Assembly (NCBI RefSeq): GCF_040958095.1 | Contig: NC_091152.1 | Span: 22,567,998 to 22,631,997, forward strand | Direction of reading: 5' to 3' | DNA from: Procambarus clarkii | Taxonomy: Eukaryota > Arthropoda > Malacostraca > Decapoda > Cambaridae | Length of the DNA stretch: 64,000 nt | Part shown: positions 33,611 through 45,742 of the stretch, piece by piece | Layout: every line of letters starts with the position of its first letter | Position numbering within the stretch: position 1 is the first letter of the stretch | The notes under the pieces: model-generated | Database searches by the model: none | Seen by the model: only the letters and a program-made list of their open reading frames with translations | What the model was told of the DNA's origin: nothing | Position numbers and translations under genes: made by a program

Positions 33611-34120
33611 ATTAAGAGATTCCTTAATTAACAATCCTGGATGAATAAAGAGTTTTCCGAATAATTATACTGTAGCAATGAAGGGGGCTAACAATTCTAA
33701 GAATCTTCCAGCAAACGGAAGGGGGAAGTACCTTTGCTAAGAGCAAAGGTGGGAGAAAGCCAGTAGGAGAGCAGCAAAGAAGCACAAAGCAACTATAAAC
33801 AGGGATAATACGAAACACTATAAATCTTGAATATAAACAATACATATACCAAGAACGGGTATATACAACAAAGCAATATATACATAAACAATAAAATGGA
33901 ATAAGAACCAATTCTTAAAGCCAAATCTATAACATGCTTGTGTCCTAAGCGGATGTAGAATGTGAGCGGGGAACATTACCCTTCGTCTCCATCCCATCTC
34001 TGCTTCCAGACGGGTGATAGGGCTGGATAGAAGCCAAGGAGTCTGCCTTAAGTGGCCGCTGAGTGTAGTCTTGTGTTGTCAATGAGCGTCTGCAAGCCGC
34101 AGCTAGTACGCCGTGAACTT

Positions 34121-34407
34121 TAGCAGTCTCCGTGGTGTAGTGGTAAGACACTCGCCTGGCGTTCCGCGAGCGCTATGTCATGGGTTCGTATCCTGGCCGG
34201 GGAGGATTTACTGGGCGCAATTCCTTAACTGTAGCCTCTGTTTAACGCAACAGTAAAATGTGTACTTGGATGAAAAAACGATTCTTCGCGGCAGGGGATC
34301 GTATTCCAGGGACCATAGGATTAAGGACTTGCCCGAAACGCTACGCGTACTAGTGGCTGTACAAGAATGTAACAACTCTTGTATATATCTCCAAAAAAAA
34401 AAAAAAA
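34121..34407 (+). mobile_element. tRNA-derived SINE in unit 1
   Basis: The head is tRNA-like: TCTCCGTGGTGTAGTGGTAA at 34,127 resembles a tRNA-Val 5' half with the A box, and GGGTTCGTATCC at 34,182-34,193 is a B box. TCTCCG and CGGGGA can pair as an acceptor stem. These are internal RNA polymerase III promoter elements. The 3' part (34,318-34,390) shares TTGCCCGAAACGCTACGCGT and CTAGTGGCTGTACAAGAATG with the LINE-A tail, and a run of 17 A follows (overlapping the target duplication). The insert is flanked by the 5-bp duplication AACTT (34,116-34,120 and 34,408-34,412). Units 3-7 have the uninterrupted site GTGAACTTCGG, so this is a clean insertion. Not a functional tRNA gene: the anticodon loop is not canonical. 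Confidence 0.85.
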
Positions 34408-34816
34408 AACTTCGGCTACATCTTTTAGAACAGGGGCAAAGTGAAATCGACGGCAGGGAACCGTCATCCAGTAACTGTAATAAGGAATAATATTAAGAAT
34501 ACAATGTCGTAAATAATCGTACAATGTAAGAATACAATGTAATATCGTAAATAACCGATGACGGCAAGTGCCGCAGAATGGAAGAAATTAAGAAAGCAAC
34601 GCCAAACCATAATAACAATTTATATTTTTAATAAAATAATACTGGAATGACAGTAACGATACGGAATAATATTAATACTATCATATAGCCCAGCAAATAA
34701 GGGAAGATAATAGTATTAACGTAGGCCCTGGGCGGCTGCAACCCGGCACCGCTGCGTGTGTTGTAATGGTGATAAGAGGAATATCCGGCTCGCGTTCTCT
34801 TCCTCGCCGCAGTAGC

Positions 34817-34841
34817 TTTTTTTTTTTTTTTTTTTTTTTTT
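34817..34841. repeat. Poly-T tract (in every unit)
   Basis: 25 T here; by unit 25, 25, 27, 26, 24 and, after an A at the third base in units 6 and 7 (CTTATT), 23 and 24. It is followed by a short direct repeat TTTTTAGGCATGA. It could be the reversed poly-A tail of an old retroposon, but no body is recognisable. Confidence 0.8.
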
Positions 34842-35006
34842 AGGCATGAATTTTTAGGCATGAGGCAAAAGCAATGCTATAAATTGCGGAAGTAATACAA
34901 CTCATAACTGAAAGTCTAGCAGTCATAAGATATATTTTAAAATTGTTCACAAATAATATAAATTATAAATCACCAAAACGGCGTACCGCACGACGCCAGG
35001 GCGTCA

Positions 35007-35576
35007 AAGCTTAAGGTAGAGATAACCGAGACGGCGAGTAGCCACTCGCTCGGCCTAACTGGCCTTACCTAACAACTTAAACAAAGTCGAGCGAACAAGC
35101 ATAAAATTCCACCGGGAAGTAAAACCTGTAGCTGGTGTTGGGAGGGCATCAATTGAATTAAACTGTGATAGGGTAAATGTAAACATTTAGGCCGTAAATG
35201 ATAAACCACATAACATAACCAGGAGAAACAACAAATATGCCGCAAGGCTACCCGTAATAACAGTAATAATTTACAGAGGAAACTAAACATAAATGCAGGG
35301 CCTGAAACTTAAAGCAGGAGACAAGGGCCCGTAACACCGCGACTAGCACGTCCTAACTGACTTTACTTAATAACTTAAGGCAAAGCAAAAGTTAAACAAA
35401 CATACTGTAAACACAGTAAAAGACACGTGCAATAAAACAAAGCATCCTGAGCGGGAATAAAGTGAGTAGGCTAGTGGAAAATGCGAAGCCAGGGAAACTG
35501 AAGCAAGAGGCAAGAGGCCTGCGACACGGCAACTAGCACAACCTAGCTGGCTTAGTTAATAACTCAAATACAATAA
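35007..35576. repeat. Three degenerate internal direct repeats of about 85 bp
   Basis: 35,007-35,095, 35,304-35,390 and 35,493-35,576 share the order A-A-R-C-T-T-A-A, purine-rich segment, a CGACTAGCAC-like core (CGGCGAGTAGCCAC, CGCGACTAGCACG, CGGCAACTAGCAC), CCTAACTGGC-like and TTA.TAACTTAA. They are separated by 297 and 189 bp. The same triplet occurs in every unit, so the unit itself arose from an older, smaller tandem repeat. Confidence 0.65.
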
Positions 35577-35769
35577 GCACGGGATTTTTTATATGTTAAA
35601 GAATTATGCACGTGGGTAGTACCTGGACCTTAAACCCACATTAACGTAGCGTGTATAACACAAACACCAATAGTCAAAATTGTGCAAAATAATGGATCAA
35701 CTTAACGACCGTTGCCGAATGTTGAACTGCAAAATCCTGCCATCAGCGGCTGGAACATCGGGGCTGGGC

Positions 35770-36450
35770 ACCTGCAGCTGGACATCGACAGCTGGAGCAT
35801 CAACATCTGATAAAGGGAGGAAAATAGCGGCAACTGGCCACCAGGGAAGACCTTAGTGGTAAGTAGAGGGCCAGCTGCAAGACAATTTAGGCTTAAGACT
35901 GGAATATAACTGTCCTAGAAATAACGGGAACAATTCATGAAGCTGGGAAAGCGAGAATTACAAAACTGAAAAGAGTGTTAAATTGATGGGCGCAACGTCG
36001 GGTGGAACGCTTCAGCTGGAGGTTCATGACTGAAGCATCGGCTGCCGGGAAGCCTAAGATGGAACTGGGGCGTTAGCAGCTGTAACATCGTCTGCTGAAA
36101 CTAGCTGAATCTGCGAGGGCGCCCGCTGCAACAGCTACGGCCGAGCCACCAGCTGGCCCATCCTCTGCAGGAACAACACCGGCTGGGACGACGTCGTTGG
36201 AAAAGCCTAACAATGTAATAAATTATTATATGAATAATCGTAAATAAATGGTGTAAATAATAAAATTATAAACCAATTATAACTAATTATAAATAATTAA
36301 ATTGCAAAACAAAGTATGCTCAAAATAAAGCTGGACTATAACTCCTTAGAGAAACGGGATTAGCACTTTGAGCAGAGGTAAATACAACCAAATACATTAA
36401 CGAAAAGGAGTGAAAAAAAAAGACACTTCGGCTGGAAGGCTTCAGCTGGA
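35770..36450. other. CAGCTG-rich segment (in every unit)
   Basis: Seven CAGCTG hexamers occur at 35775, 35789, 35872, 36013, 36077, 36150 and 36443, where about 0.16 would be expected by chance at equal base frequencies. Many near copies (GGCTGGAACATC, GGCTGGGCAC) lie between, so this is probably a degenerate short tandem repeat. CAGCTG is also the E-box core bound by bHLH factors; whether it acts as such is unknown. Confidence 0.6.
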
Positions 36451-37937
36451 ACTTCGGCGTGGGAGGCGTTTTCTTCTCCACCTTCTCGGCGTTTTCTTTT
36501 TAAACCTTAACTCTAATAAACAGTAATTGTTTTATTCTTTGCAATATTTCTCTATTGTTGTGCTATCATCAGTTTCATTCTGTATCTTTACTGTTTGGAT
36601 ATATTTATAAGTGTGCATTGTTTTCATAACATAATTTGTGTTATCTGTTTGACACGTGCTAAAATATATGGTGATGATCCTTGATATGTTACATACGCCA
36701 TCTGAAAGTTAAAACCTTAACCGTATTTTTATTTCATACTCGTGAAAATAAGCAGCAAAAGCGTCGATATATGTTATCGATAGTATCTAAATAATGTAGT
36801 ACTCGTTAACTTAATAATAACGCTCTATTACTCTCTCATCTATCCTTATTTCAATTATGGTGCTTGGGGTTCTACTACCCAAAATCATCTACATCTTCTA
36901 ATTACTCAACACAAATCTTCTATAGAACAATAACAAACTTTGGCCCCAGACAGCTCTCGGTAACCTTATTTAAATCTTTGAATATGTACTGCTGTCCTAG
37001 TTGTACTCACTTAGTTGTGTTTTCGGGGATTGAACTCTGGCTCTTTGGTCCCGCCTCTCAACTGTCAATCAACTGTTGTACAGATTCCCGAGCCCTGTCA
37101 TATCTACATTTGAAATTGTGTATGGCGTCAGCCTCCACCACATCACTGCCTAATGCATTCCACCTGTTAACTACCCTGACACTGAAAAAGTTCTTTCTGA
37201 GGTTGGAAGAAAACGTGCTCAGATTGGGGACTTGTTTATTTTATAATGGTAAATAATAAATTAATATATAATAAATTAATATATAATAAATTAATATATA
37301 ATAAATTAATATATAATAAATTAATTTATTATATAAATTAATAAATAATAAATTAATAAATAATAAAATTATTATTATATAATAAATAATAATAATAAAT
37401 AGTATAATGATAAGCAATTATTTTTAATGAATCAAATAGCTAATTAGGATGAATGATAAATAATTATTGACTAGTGCATAACAATAAAGTATTAAGGAAT
37501 AATTATAATGAATAATCCTTAATGATAAAGTAGAGATCAATTACAATTAATAACTACATCCATAGGTAGTAAATGAAAGTTGCATTAATTAGACTAATTA
37601 CAATTCATGGGAATATTTCTTAGCTATCTGCAGGCTTATCACTTTGGGGGTTCCGGCGGAGCACCCCCAATCCCGCGAGGGCCAGCGGGAGAAGGATTAA
37701 GGAGAAGGGGTTCCTTACTCTTACTAGCATGTAGACTGGGCAAAGGATTAGCTGCGGACAGCGGGACACTTGGGGACCGGCGCTGCACCCCCACCGCAGG
37801 CCAGCTGGCCGGACCCCCCCCCCCCCGAAGGGCGAGGCCCGCTGGTCGCAAGGAGGCCTCAGAGTGGCAGTGCAACAACGTCCCGGACGTAGTCAGCTGG
37901 GTGTTCCGGCTGGTTGCTGGACCTGCCGTTAACTCCG

Positions 37938-38087
37938 ATGGCTAGCCCGTCAAGAGAGCCGAGTGGCCCTGTCAATTCTAAAGGTAAGAGGGCGTGGTCG
38001 GCTGAAGGCGAGCCTAGCTCTGCGAGGGCGGCGCGAATTAATCGCCCTGAAGAAGTGTTGCCTGTTCACTGGGCACGGGCCGGGTAG
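37938..38087 (+). CDS. Conserved 49-codon ORF in the CpG-rich core (doubtful)
   Basis: ATG in a fair initiation context (CTCCGATGG), protein starting MASPSREPSGPVNSKGKR and ending VLPVHWARAG, stop TAG. It is rich in Ser, Pro, Arg and Ala, with no domain recognised. The same frame lies at 33169-33318, 42712-42861, 47193-47342, 51659-51808, 56141-56290 and 61144-61293. The only difference I see is a silent GGA for GGG before the stop in unit 1. A donor-like AAAGGTAAGAG lies within codons 15-18, so it could be a first coding exon. Against it: the units are almost identical anyway, and longer open frames exist on both strands of this GC-rich stretch. No function assigned. Confidence 0.2.
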   Translation: MASPSREPSGPVNSKGKRAWSAEGEPSSARAARINRPEEVLPVHWARAG

Positions 38088-38889
38088 AACTTGCCGGGGG
38101 GCGCTCGCTGGGCTAGGGTATGCATGCGTCCTGCACTGCGCTTGCAGGATCCTAAGAGTGTTGATTCCTGACCATGTAAGCGATACCTGGTCCAGTCGGA
38201 GCGTGCGTCGATTTTTTGTCGCGTAGATCACCTCCCCCCGGGCTGAAAGATATAAGGCAGTAAGGGTGGGCAGAAGCGGCATGCAGTGTTATCGTGACAG
38301 GCAAGGGCACAGACGAGAGGGAAACCCTAGCTGAATCAATACGGAGACGAAAAACGGGGGGAGGGAGCCCGGCACAGGAATTAAGAGATTCCTTAATTAA
38401 CAATCCTGGATGAATAAAGAGTTTTCCGAATAATTATACTGTAGCAATGAAGGGGGCTAACAATTCTAAGAATCTTCCAGCAAACGGAAGGGGGAAGTAC
38501 CTTTGCTAAGAGCAAAGGTGGGAGAAAGCCAGTAGGAGAGCAGCAAAGAAGCACAAAGCAACTATAAACAGGGATAATACGAAACACTATAAATCTTGAA
38601 TATAAACAATACATATACCAAGAACGGGTATATACAACAAAGCAATATATACATAAACAATAAAATGGAATAAGAACCAATTCTTAAAGCCAAATCTATA
38701 ACATGCTTGTGTCCTAAGCGGATGTAGAATGTGAGCGGGGAACATTACCCTTCGTCTCCATCCCATCTCTGCTTCCAGACGGGTGATAGGGCTGGATAGA
38801 AGCCAAGGAGTCTGCCTTAAGTGGCCGCTGAGTGTAGTCTTGTGTTGTCAATGAGCGTCTGCAAGCCGCAGCTAGTACGCCGTGAACTT

Positions 38890-39176
38890 TAGCAGTCTCC
38901 GTGGTGTAGTGGTAAGACACTCGCCTGGCGTTCCGCGAGCGCTATGTCATGGGTTCGTATCCTGGCCGGGGAGGATTTACTGGGCGCAATTCCTTAACTG
39001 TAGCCTCTGTTTAACGCAACAGTAAAATGTGTACTTGGATGAAAAAACGATTCTTCGCGGCAGGGGATCGTATTCCAGGGACCATAGGATTAAGGACTTG
39101 CCCGAAACGCTACGCGTACTAGTGGCTGTACAAGAATGTAACAACTCTTGTATATATCTCCAAAAAAAAAAAAAAA
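38890..39176 (+). mobile_element. tRNA-derived SINE in unit 2
   Basis: Same site, same AACTT duplication (38,885-38,889 and 39,177-39,181) and same 17-A tail as in unit 1. This is one insertion copied by unit duplication, not two independent insertions. Confidence 0.85.
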
Positions 39177-41260
39177 AACTTCGGCTACATCTTTTAGAAC
39201 AGGGGCAAAGTGAAATCGACGGCAGGGAACCGTCATCCAGTAACTGTAATAAGGAATAATATTAAGAATACAATGTCGTAAATAATCGTACAATGTAAGA
39301 ATACAATGTAATATCGTAAATAACCGATGACGGCAAGTGCCGCAGAATGGAAGAAATTAAGAAAGCAACGCCAAACCATAATAACAATTTATATTTTTAA
39401 TAAAATAATACTGGAATGACAGTAACGATACGGAATAATATTAATACTATCATATAGCCCAGCAAATAAGGGAAGATAATAGTATTAACGTAGGCCCTGG
39501 GCGGCTGCAACCCGGCACCGCTGCGTGTGTTGTAATGGTGATAAGAGGAATATCCGGCTCGCGTTCTCTTCCTCGCCGCAGTAGCTTTTTTTTTTTTTTT
39601 TTTTTTTTTTAGGCATGAATTTTTAGGCATGAGGCAAAAGCAATGCTATAAATTGCGGAAGTAATACAACTCATAACTGAAAGTCTAGCAGTCATAAGAT
39701 ATATTTTAAAATTGTTCACAAATAATATAAATTATAAATCACCAAAACGGCGTACCGCACGACGCCAGGGCGTCAAAGCTTAAGGTAGAGATAACCGAGA
39801 CGGCGAGTAGCCACTCGCTCGGCCTAACTGGCCTTACCTAACAACTTAAACAAAGTCGAGCGAACAAGCATAAAATTCCACCGGGAAGTAAAACCTGTAG
39901 CTGGTGTTGGGAGGGCATCAATTGAATTAAACTGTGATAGGGTAAATGTAAACATTTAGGCCGTAAATGATAAACCACATAACGTAACCAGGAGAAACAA
40001 CAAATATGCCGCAAGGCTACCCGTAATAACAGTAATAATTTACAGAGGAAACTAAACATAAATGCAGGGCCTGAAACTTAAAGCAGGAGACAAGGGCCCG
40101 TAACACCGCGACTAGCACGTCCTAACTGACTTTACTTAATAACTTAAGGCAAAGCAAAAGTTAAACAAACATACTGTAAACACAGTAAAAGACACGTGCA
40201 ATAAAACAAAGCATCCTGAGCGGGAATAAAGTGAGTAGGCTAGTGGAAAATGCGAAGCCAGGGAAACTGAAGCAAGAGGCAAGAGGCCTGCGACACGGCA
40301 ACTAGCACAACCTAGCTGGCTTAGTTAATAACTCAAATACAATAAGCACGGGATTTTTTATATGTTAAAGAATTATGCACGTGGGTAGTACCTGGACCTT
40401 AAACCCACATTAACGTAGCGTGTATAACACAAACACCAATAGTCAAAATTGTGCAAAATAATGGATCAACTTAACGACCGTTGCCGAATGTTGAACTGCA
40501 AAATCCTGCCATCAGCGGCTGGAACATCGGGGCTGGGCACCTGCAGCTGGACATCGACAGCTGGAGCATCAACATCTGATAAAGGGAGGAAAATAGCGGC
40601 AACTGGCCACCAGGGAAGACCTTAGTGGTAAGTAGAGGGCCAGCTGCAAGACAATTTAGGCTTAAGACTGGAATATAACTGTCCTAGAAATAACGGGAAC
40701 AATTCATGAAGCTGGGAAAGCGAGAATTACAAAACTGAAAAGAGTGTTAAATTGATGGGCGCAACGTCGGGTGGAACGCTTCAGCTGGAGGTTCATGACT
40801 GAAGCATCGGCTGCCGGGAAGCCTAAGATGGAACTGGGGCGTTAGCAGCTGTAACATCGTCTGCTGAAACTAGCTGAATCTGCGAGGGCGCCCGCTGCAA
40901 CAGCTACGGCCGAGCCACCAGCTGGCCCATCCTCTGCAGGAACAACACCGGCTGGGACGACGTCGTTGGAAAAGCCTAACAATGTAATAAATTATTATAT
41001 GAATAATCGTAAATAAATGGTGTAAATAATAAAATTATAAACCAATTATAACTAATTATAAATAATTAAATTGCAAAACAAAGTATGCTCAAAATAAAGC
41101 TGGACTATAACTCCTTAGAGAAACGGGATTAACACTTTGAGCAGAGGTAAATACAACCAAATACATTAACGAAAAGGAGTGAAAAAAAAAGACACTTCGG
41201 CTGGAAGGCTTCAGCTGGAACTTCGGCGTGGGAGGCGTTTTCTTCTCCACCTTCTCGGCG

Positions 41261-44063
41261 TTTTCTTTTTAAACCTTAACTCTAATAAACAGTAATTGTT
41301 TTATTCTTTGCAATATTTCTCTATTGTTGTGCTATCATCAGTTTCATTCTGTATCTTTACTGTTTGGATATATTTATAAGTGTGCATTGTTTTCATAACA
41401 TAATTTGTGTTATCTGTTTGACACGTGCTAAAATATATGGTGATGATCCTTGATATGTTACATACGCCATCTGAAAGTTAAAACCTTAACCGTACTTTTA
41501 TTTCATACTCGTGAAAATAAGCAGCAAAAGCGTCGATATATGTTATCGATAGTATCTAAATAATGTAGTACTCGTTAACTTAATAATAACGCTCTATTAC
41601 TCTCTCATCTATCCTTATTTCAATTATGGTGCTTGGGGTTCTACTACCCAAAATCATCTACATCTTCTAATTACTCAACACAAATCTTCTATAGAACAAT
41701 AACAAACTTTGGCCCCAGACAGCTCTCGGTAACCTTATTTAAATCTTTGAATATGTACTGCTGTCCTAGTTGTACTCACTTAGTTGTGTTTTCGGGGATT
41801 GAACTCTGGCTCTTTGGTCCCGCCTCTCAACTGTCAATCAACTGTTGTACAGATTCCCGAGCCCTGTCATATCTACATTTGAAATTGTGTATGGCGTCAG
41901 CCTCCACCACATCACTGCCTAATGCATTCCACCTGTTAACTACCCTGACACTGAAAAAGTTCTTTCTGAGGTTGGAAGAAAACGTGCTCAGATTGGGGAC
42001 TTGTTTATTTTATAATGGTAAATAATAAATTAATATATAATAAATTAATATATAATAAATTAATATATAATAAATTAATATATAATAAATTAATTTATTA
42101 TATAAATTAATAAATAATAAATTAATAAATAATAAAATTATTATTATATAATAAATAATAATAATAAATAGTATAATGATAAGCAATTATTTTTAATGAA
42201 TCAAATAGCTAATTAGGATGAATGATAAATAATTATTGACTAGTGCATAACAATAAAGTATTAAGGAATAATTATAATGAATAATCCTTAATGATAAAGT
42301 AGAGATCAATTACAATTAATAACTACATCCATAGGTAGTAAATGAAAGTTGCATTAATTAGACTAATTACAATTCATGGGAATATTTCTTAGCTATCTGC
42401 AGGCTTATCACTTTGGGGGTTCCGGCGGAGCACCCCCAATCCCGCGAGGGCCAGCGGGAGAAGGATTAAGGAGAAGGGGTTCCTTACTCTTACTAGCATG
42501 TAGACTGGGCAAAGGATTAGCTGCGGACAGCGGGACACTTGGGGACCGGCGCTGCACCCCCACCGCAGGCCAGCTGGCCGGACCCCCCCCCCCCCCCCCC
42601 GAAGGGCGAGGCCCGCTGGTCGCAAGGAGGCCTCAGAGTGGCAGTGCAACAACGTCCCGGACGTAGTCAGCTGGGTGTTCCGGCTGGTTGCTGGACCTGC
42701 CGTTAACTCCGATGGCTAGCCCGTCAAGAGAGCCGAGTGGCCCTGTCAATTCTAAAGGTAAGAGGGCGTGGTCGGCTGAAGGCGAGCCTAGCTCTGCGAG
42801 GGCGGCGCGAATTAATCGCCCTGAAGAAGTGTTGCCTGTTCACTGGGCACGGGCCGGGTAGAACTTGCCGGGGGGCGCTCGCTGGGCTAGGGTATGCGTG
42901 CGTCCTGCACTGCGCTTGCAGGATCCTAAGAGTGTTGATTCCTGACCATGTAAGCGATACCTGGTCCAGTCGGAGCGTGCGTCGATTTTTTGTCGCGTAG
43001 ATCACCTCCCCCCGGGCTGAAAGATATAAGGCAGTAAGGGTGGGCAGAAGCGGCATGCAGTGTTATCGTGACAGGCAAGGGCACAGACGAGAGGGAAACC
43101 CTAGCTGAATCAATACGGAGACGAAAAACGGGGGGAGGGAGCCCGGCACAGGAATTAAGAGATTCCTTAATTAACAATCCTGGATGAATAAAGAGTTTTC
43201 CGAATAATTATACTGTAGCAATGAAGGGGGCTAACAATTCTAAGAATCTTCCAGCAAACGGAAGGGGGAAGTACCTTTGCTAAGAGCAAAGGTGGGAGAA
43301 AGCCAGTAGGAGAGCAGCAAAGAAGCACAAAGCAACTATAAACAGGGATAATACGAAACACTATAAATCTTGAATATAAACAATACATATACCAAGAACG
43401 GGTATATACAACAAAGCAATATATACATAAACAATAAAATGGAATAAGAACCAATTCTTAAAGCCAAATCTATAACATGCTTGTGTCCTAAGCGGATGTA
43501 GAATGTGAGCGGGGAACATTACCCTTCGTCTCCATCCCATCTCTGCTTCCAGACGGGTGATAGGGCTGGATAGAAGCCAAGGAGTCTGCCTTAAGTGGCC
43601 GCTGAGTGTAGTCTTGTGTTGTCAATGAGCGTCTGCAAGCCGCAGCTAGTACGCCGTGAACTTCGGCTACATCTTTTAGAACAGGGGCAAAGTGAAATCG
43701 ACGGCAGGGAACCGTCATCCAGTAACTGTAATAAGGAATAATATTAAGAATACAATGTCGTAAATAATCGTACAATGTAAGAATACAATGTAATATCGTA
43801 AATAACCGATGACGGCAAGTGCCGCAGAATGGAAGAAATTAAGAAAGCAACGCCAAACCATAATAACAATTTATATTTTTAATAAAATAATACTGGAATG
43901 ACAGTAACGATACGGAATAATATTAATACTATCATATAGCCCAGCAAATAAGGGAAGATAATAGTATTAACGTAGGCCCTGGGCGGCTGCAACCCGGCAC
44001 CGCTGCGTGTGTTGTAATGGTGATAAGAGGAAAATCCGGCTCGCGTTCTCTTCCTCGCCGCAG

Positions 44064-44094
<31 letters not shown>

Positions 44095-45742
44095 AGGCAT
44101 GAATTTTTAGGCATGAGGCAAAAGCAATGCTATAAATTGCGGAAGTAATACAACTCATAACTGAAAGTCTAGCAGTCATAAGATATATTTTAAAATTGTT
44201 CACAAATAATATAAATTATAAATCACCAAAACGGCGTACCGCACGACGCCAGGGCGTCAAAGCTTAAGGTAGAGATAACCGAGACGGCGAGTAGCCACTC
44301 GCTTGGCCTAACTGGCCTTACCTAACAACTTAAACAAAGTCGAGCGAACAAGCATAAAATTCCACCGGGAAGTAAAACCTGTAGCTGGTGTTGGGAGGGC
44401 ATCAATTGAATTAAACTGTGATAGGGTAAATGTAAACATTTAGGCCGTAAATGATAAACCACATAACGTAACCAGGAGAAACAACAAATATGCCGCAAGG
44501 CTACCCGTAATAACAGTAATAATTTACAGAGGAAACTAAACATAAATGCAGGGCCTGAAACTTAAAGCAGGAGACAAGGGCCCGTAACACCGCGACTAGC
44601 ACGTCCTAACTGACTTTACTTAATAACTTAAGGCAAAGCAAAAGTTAAACAAACATACTGTAAACACAGTAAAAGACACGTGCAATAAAACAAAGCATCC
44701 TGAGCGGGAATAAAGTGAGTAGGCTAGTGGAAAATGCGAAGCCAGGGAAACTGAAGCAAGAGGCAAGAGGCCTGCGACACGGCAACTAGCACAACCTAGC
44801 TGGCTTAGTTAATAACTCAAATACAATAAGCACGGGATTTTTTATATGTTAAAGAATTATGCACGTGGGTAGTACCTGGACCTTAAACCCACATTAACGT
44901 AGCGTGTATAACACAAACACCAATAGTCAAAATTGTGCAAAATAATGGATCAACTTAACGACCGTTGCCGAATGTTGAACTGCAAAATCCTGCCATCAGC
45001 GGCTGGAACATCGGGGCTGGGCACCTGCAGCTGGACATCGACAGCTGGAGCATCAACATCTGATAAAGGGAGGAAAATAGCGGCAACTGGCCACCAGGGA
45101 AGACCTTAGTGGTAAGTAGAGGGCCAGCTGCAAGACAATTTAGGCTTAAGACTGGAATATAACTGTCCTAGAAATAACGGGAACAATTCATGAAGCTGGG
45201 AAAGCGAGAATTACAAAACTGAAAAGAGTGTTAAATTGATGGGCGCAACGTCGGGTGGAACGCTTCAGCTGGAGGTTCATGACTGAAGCATCGGCTGCCG
45301 GGAAGCCTAAGATGGAACTGGGGCGTTAGCAGCTGTAACATCGTCTGCTGAAACTAGCTGAATCTGCGAGGGCGCCCGCTGCAACAGCTACGGCCGAGCC
45401 ACCAGCTGGCCCATCCTCTGCAGGAACAACACCGGCTGGGACGACGTCGTTGGAAAAGCCTAACAATGTAATAAATTATTATATGAATAATCGTAAATAA
45501 ATGGTGTAAATAATAAAATTATAAACCAATTATAACTAATTATAAATAATTAAATTGCAAAACAAAGTATGCTCAAAATAAAGCTGGACTATAACTCCTT
45601 AGAGAAACGGGATTAACACTTTGAGCAGAGGTAAATACAACCAAATACATTAACGAAAAGGAGTGAAAAAAAGACACTTCGGCTGGAAGGCTTCAGCTGG
45701 AACTTCGGCGTGGGAGGCGTTTTCTTCTCCACCTTCTCGGCG
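41261..45742 (+). repeat. Macrosatellite unit 3 (4,482 bp; no SINE, no block)
   Basis: Empty SINE site (GTGAACTTCGG near 43,658). Shares CACTCGCTTGGCC (44,297) and a shortened A run (GTGAAAAAAAGAC, 45,664) with unit 4. Poly-C 18, poly-T 27. Confidence 0.9.

Larger units (their letters stand above)
31229..36491 (+). repeat. Macrosatellite unit 1 (5,263 bp; block + SINE)
   Basis: The most divergent unit, at the array edge. It carries both the 514-bp block (31,246-31,759) and the SINE (34,121-34,407), lacks the 13-bp ATTAAGGAGAAGG copy near 32,936, lacks the CAATCAACTGT repeat near 32,320, and has private changes such as TCTTATAAACAGCAATTG at 31,764. Poly-C run 15, poly-T run 25. Confidence 0.9.
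36492..41260 (+). repeat. Macrosatellite unit 2 (4,769 bp; SINE, no block)
   Basis: Carries the SINE but not the 0.5-kb block; has the 13-bp ATTAAGGAGAAGG copy. Poly-C run 13, poly-T run 25. Confidence 0.9.

Noticed and set aside
34127-34200. Functional tRNA gene
   Set aside because: The A and B boxes are present but the anticodon arm has an irregular loop, and the element has a LINE-like tail, poly-A and target duplication; it is a SINE.
32840-44543. Recurrent 60-130-codon ORFs in each macrosatellite unit as a gene family
   Set aside because: They recur because the unit recurs, overlap one another on both strands, often lack ATG and match no family; one crosses a LINE/repeat junction out of frame.
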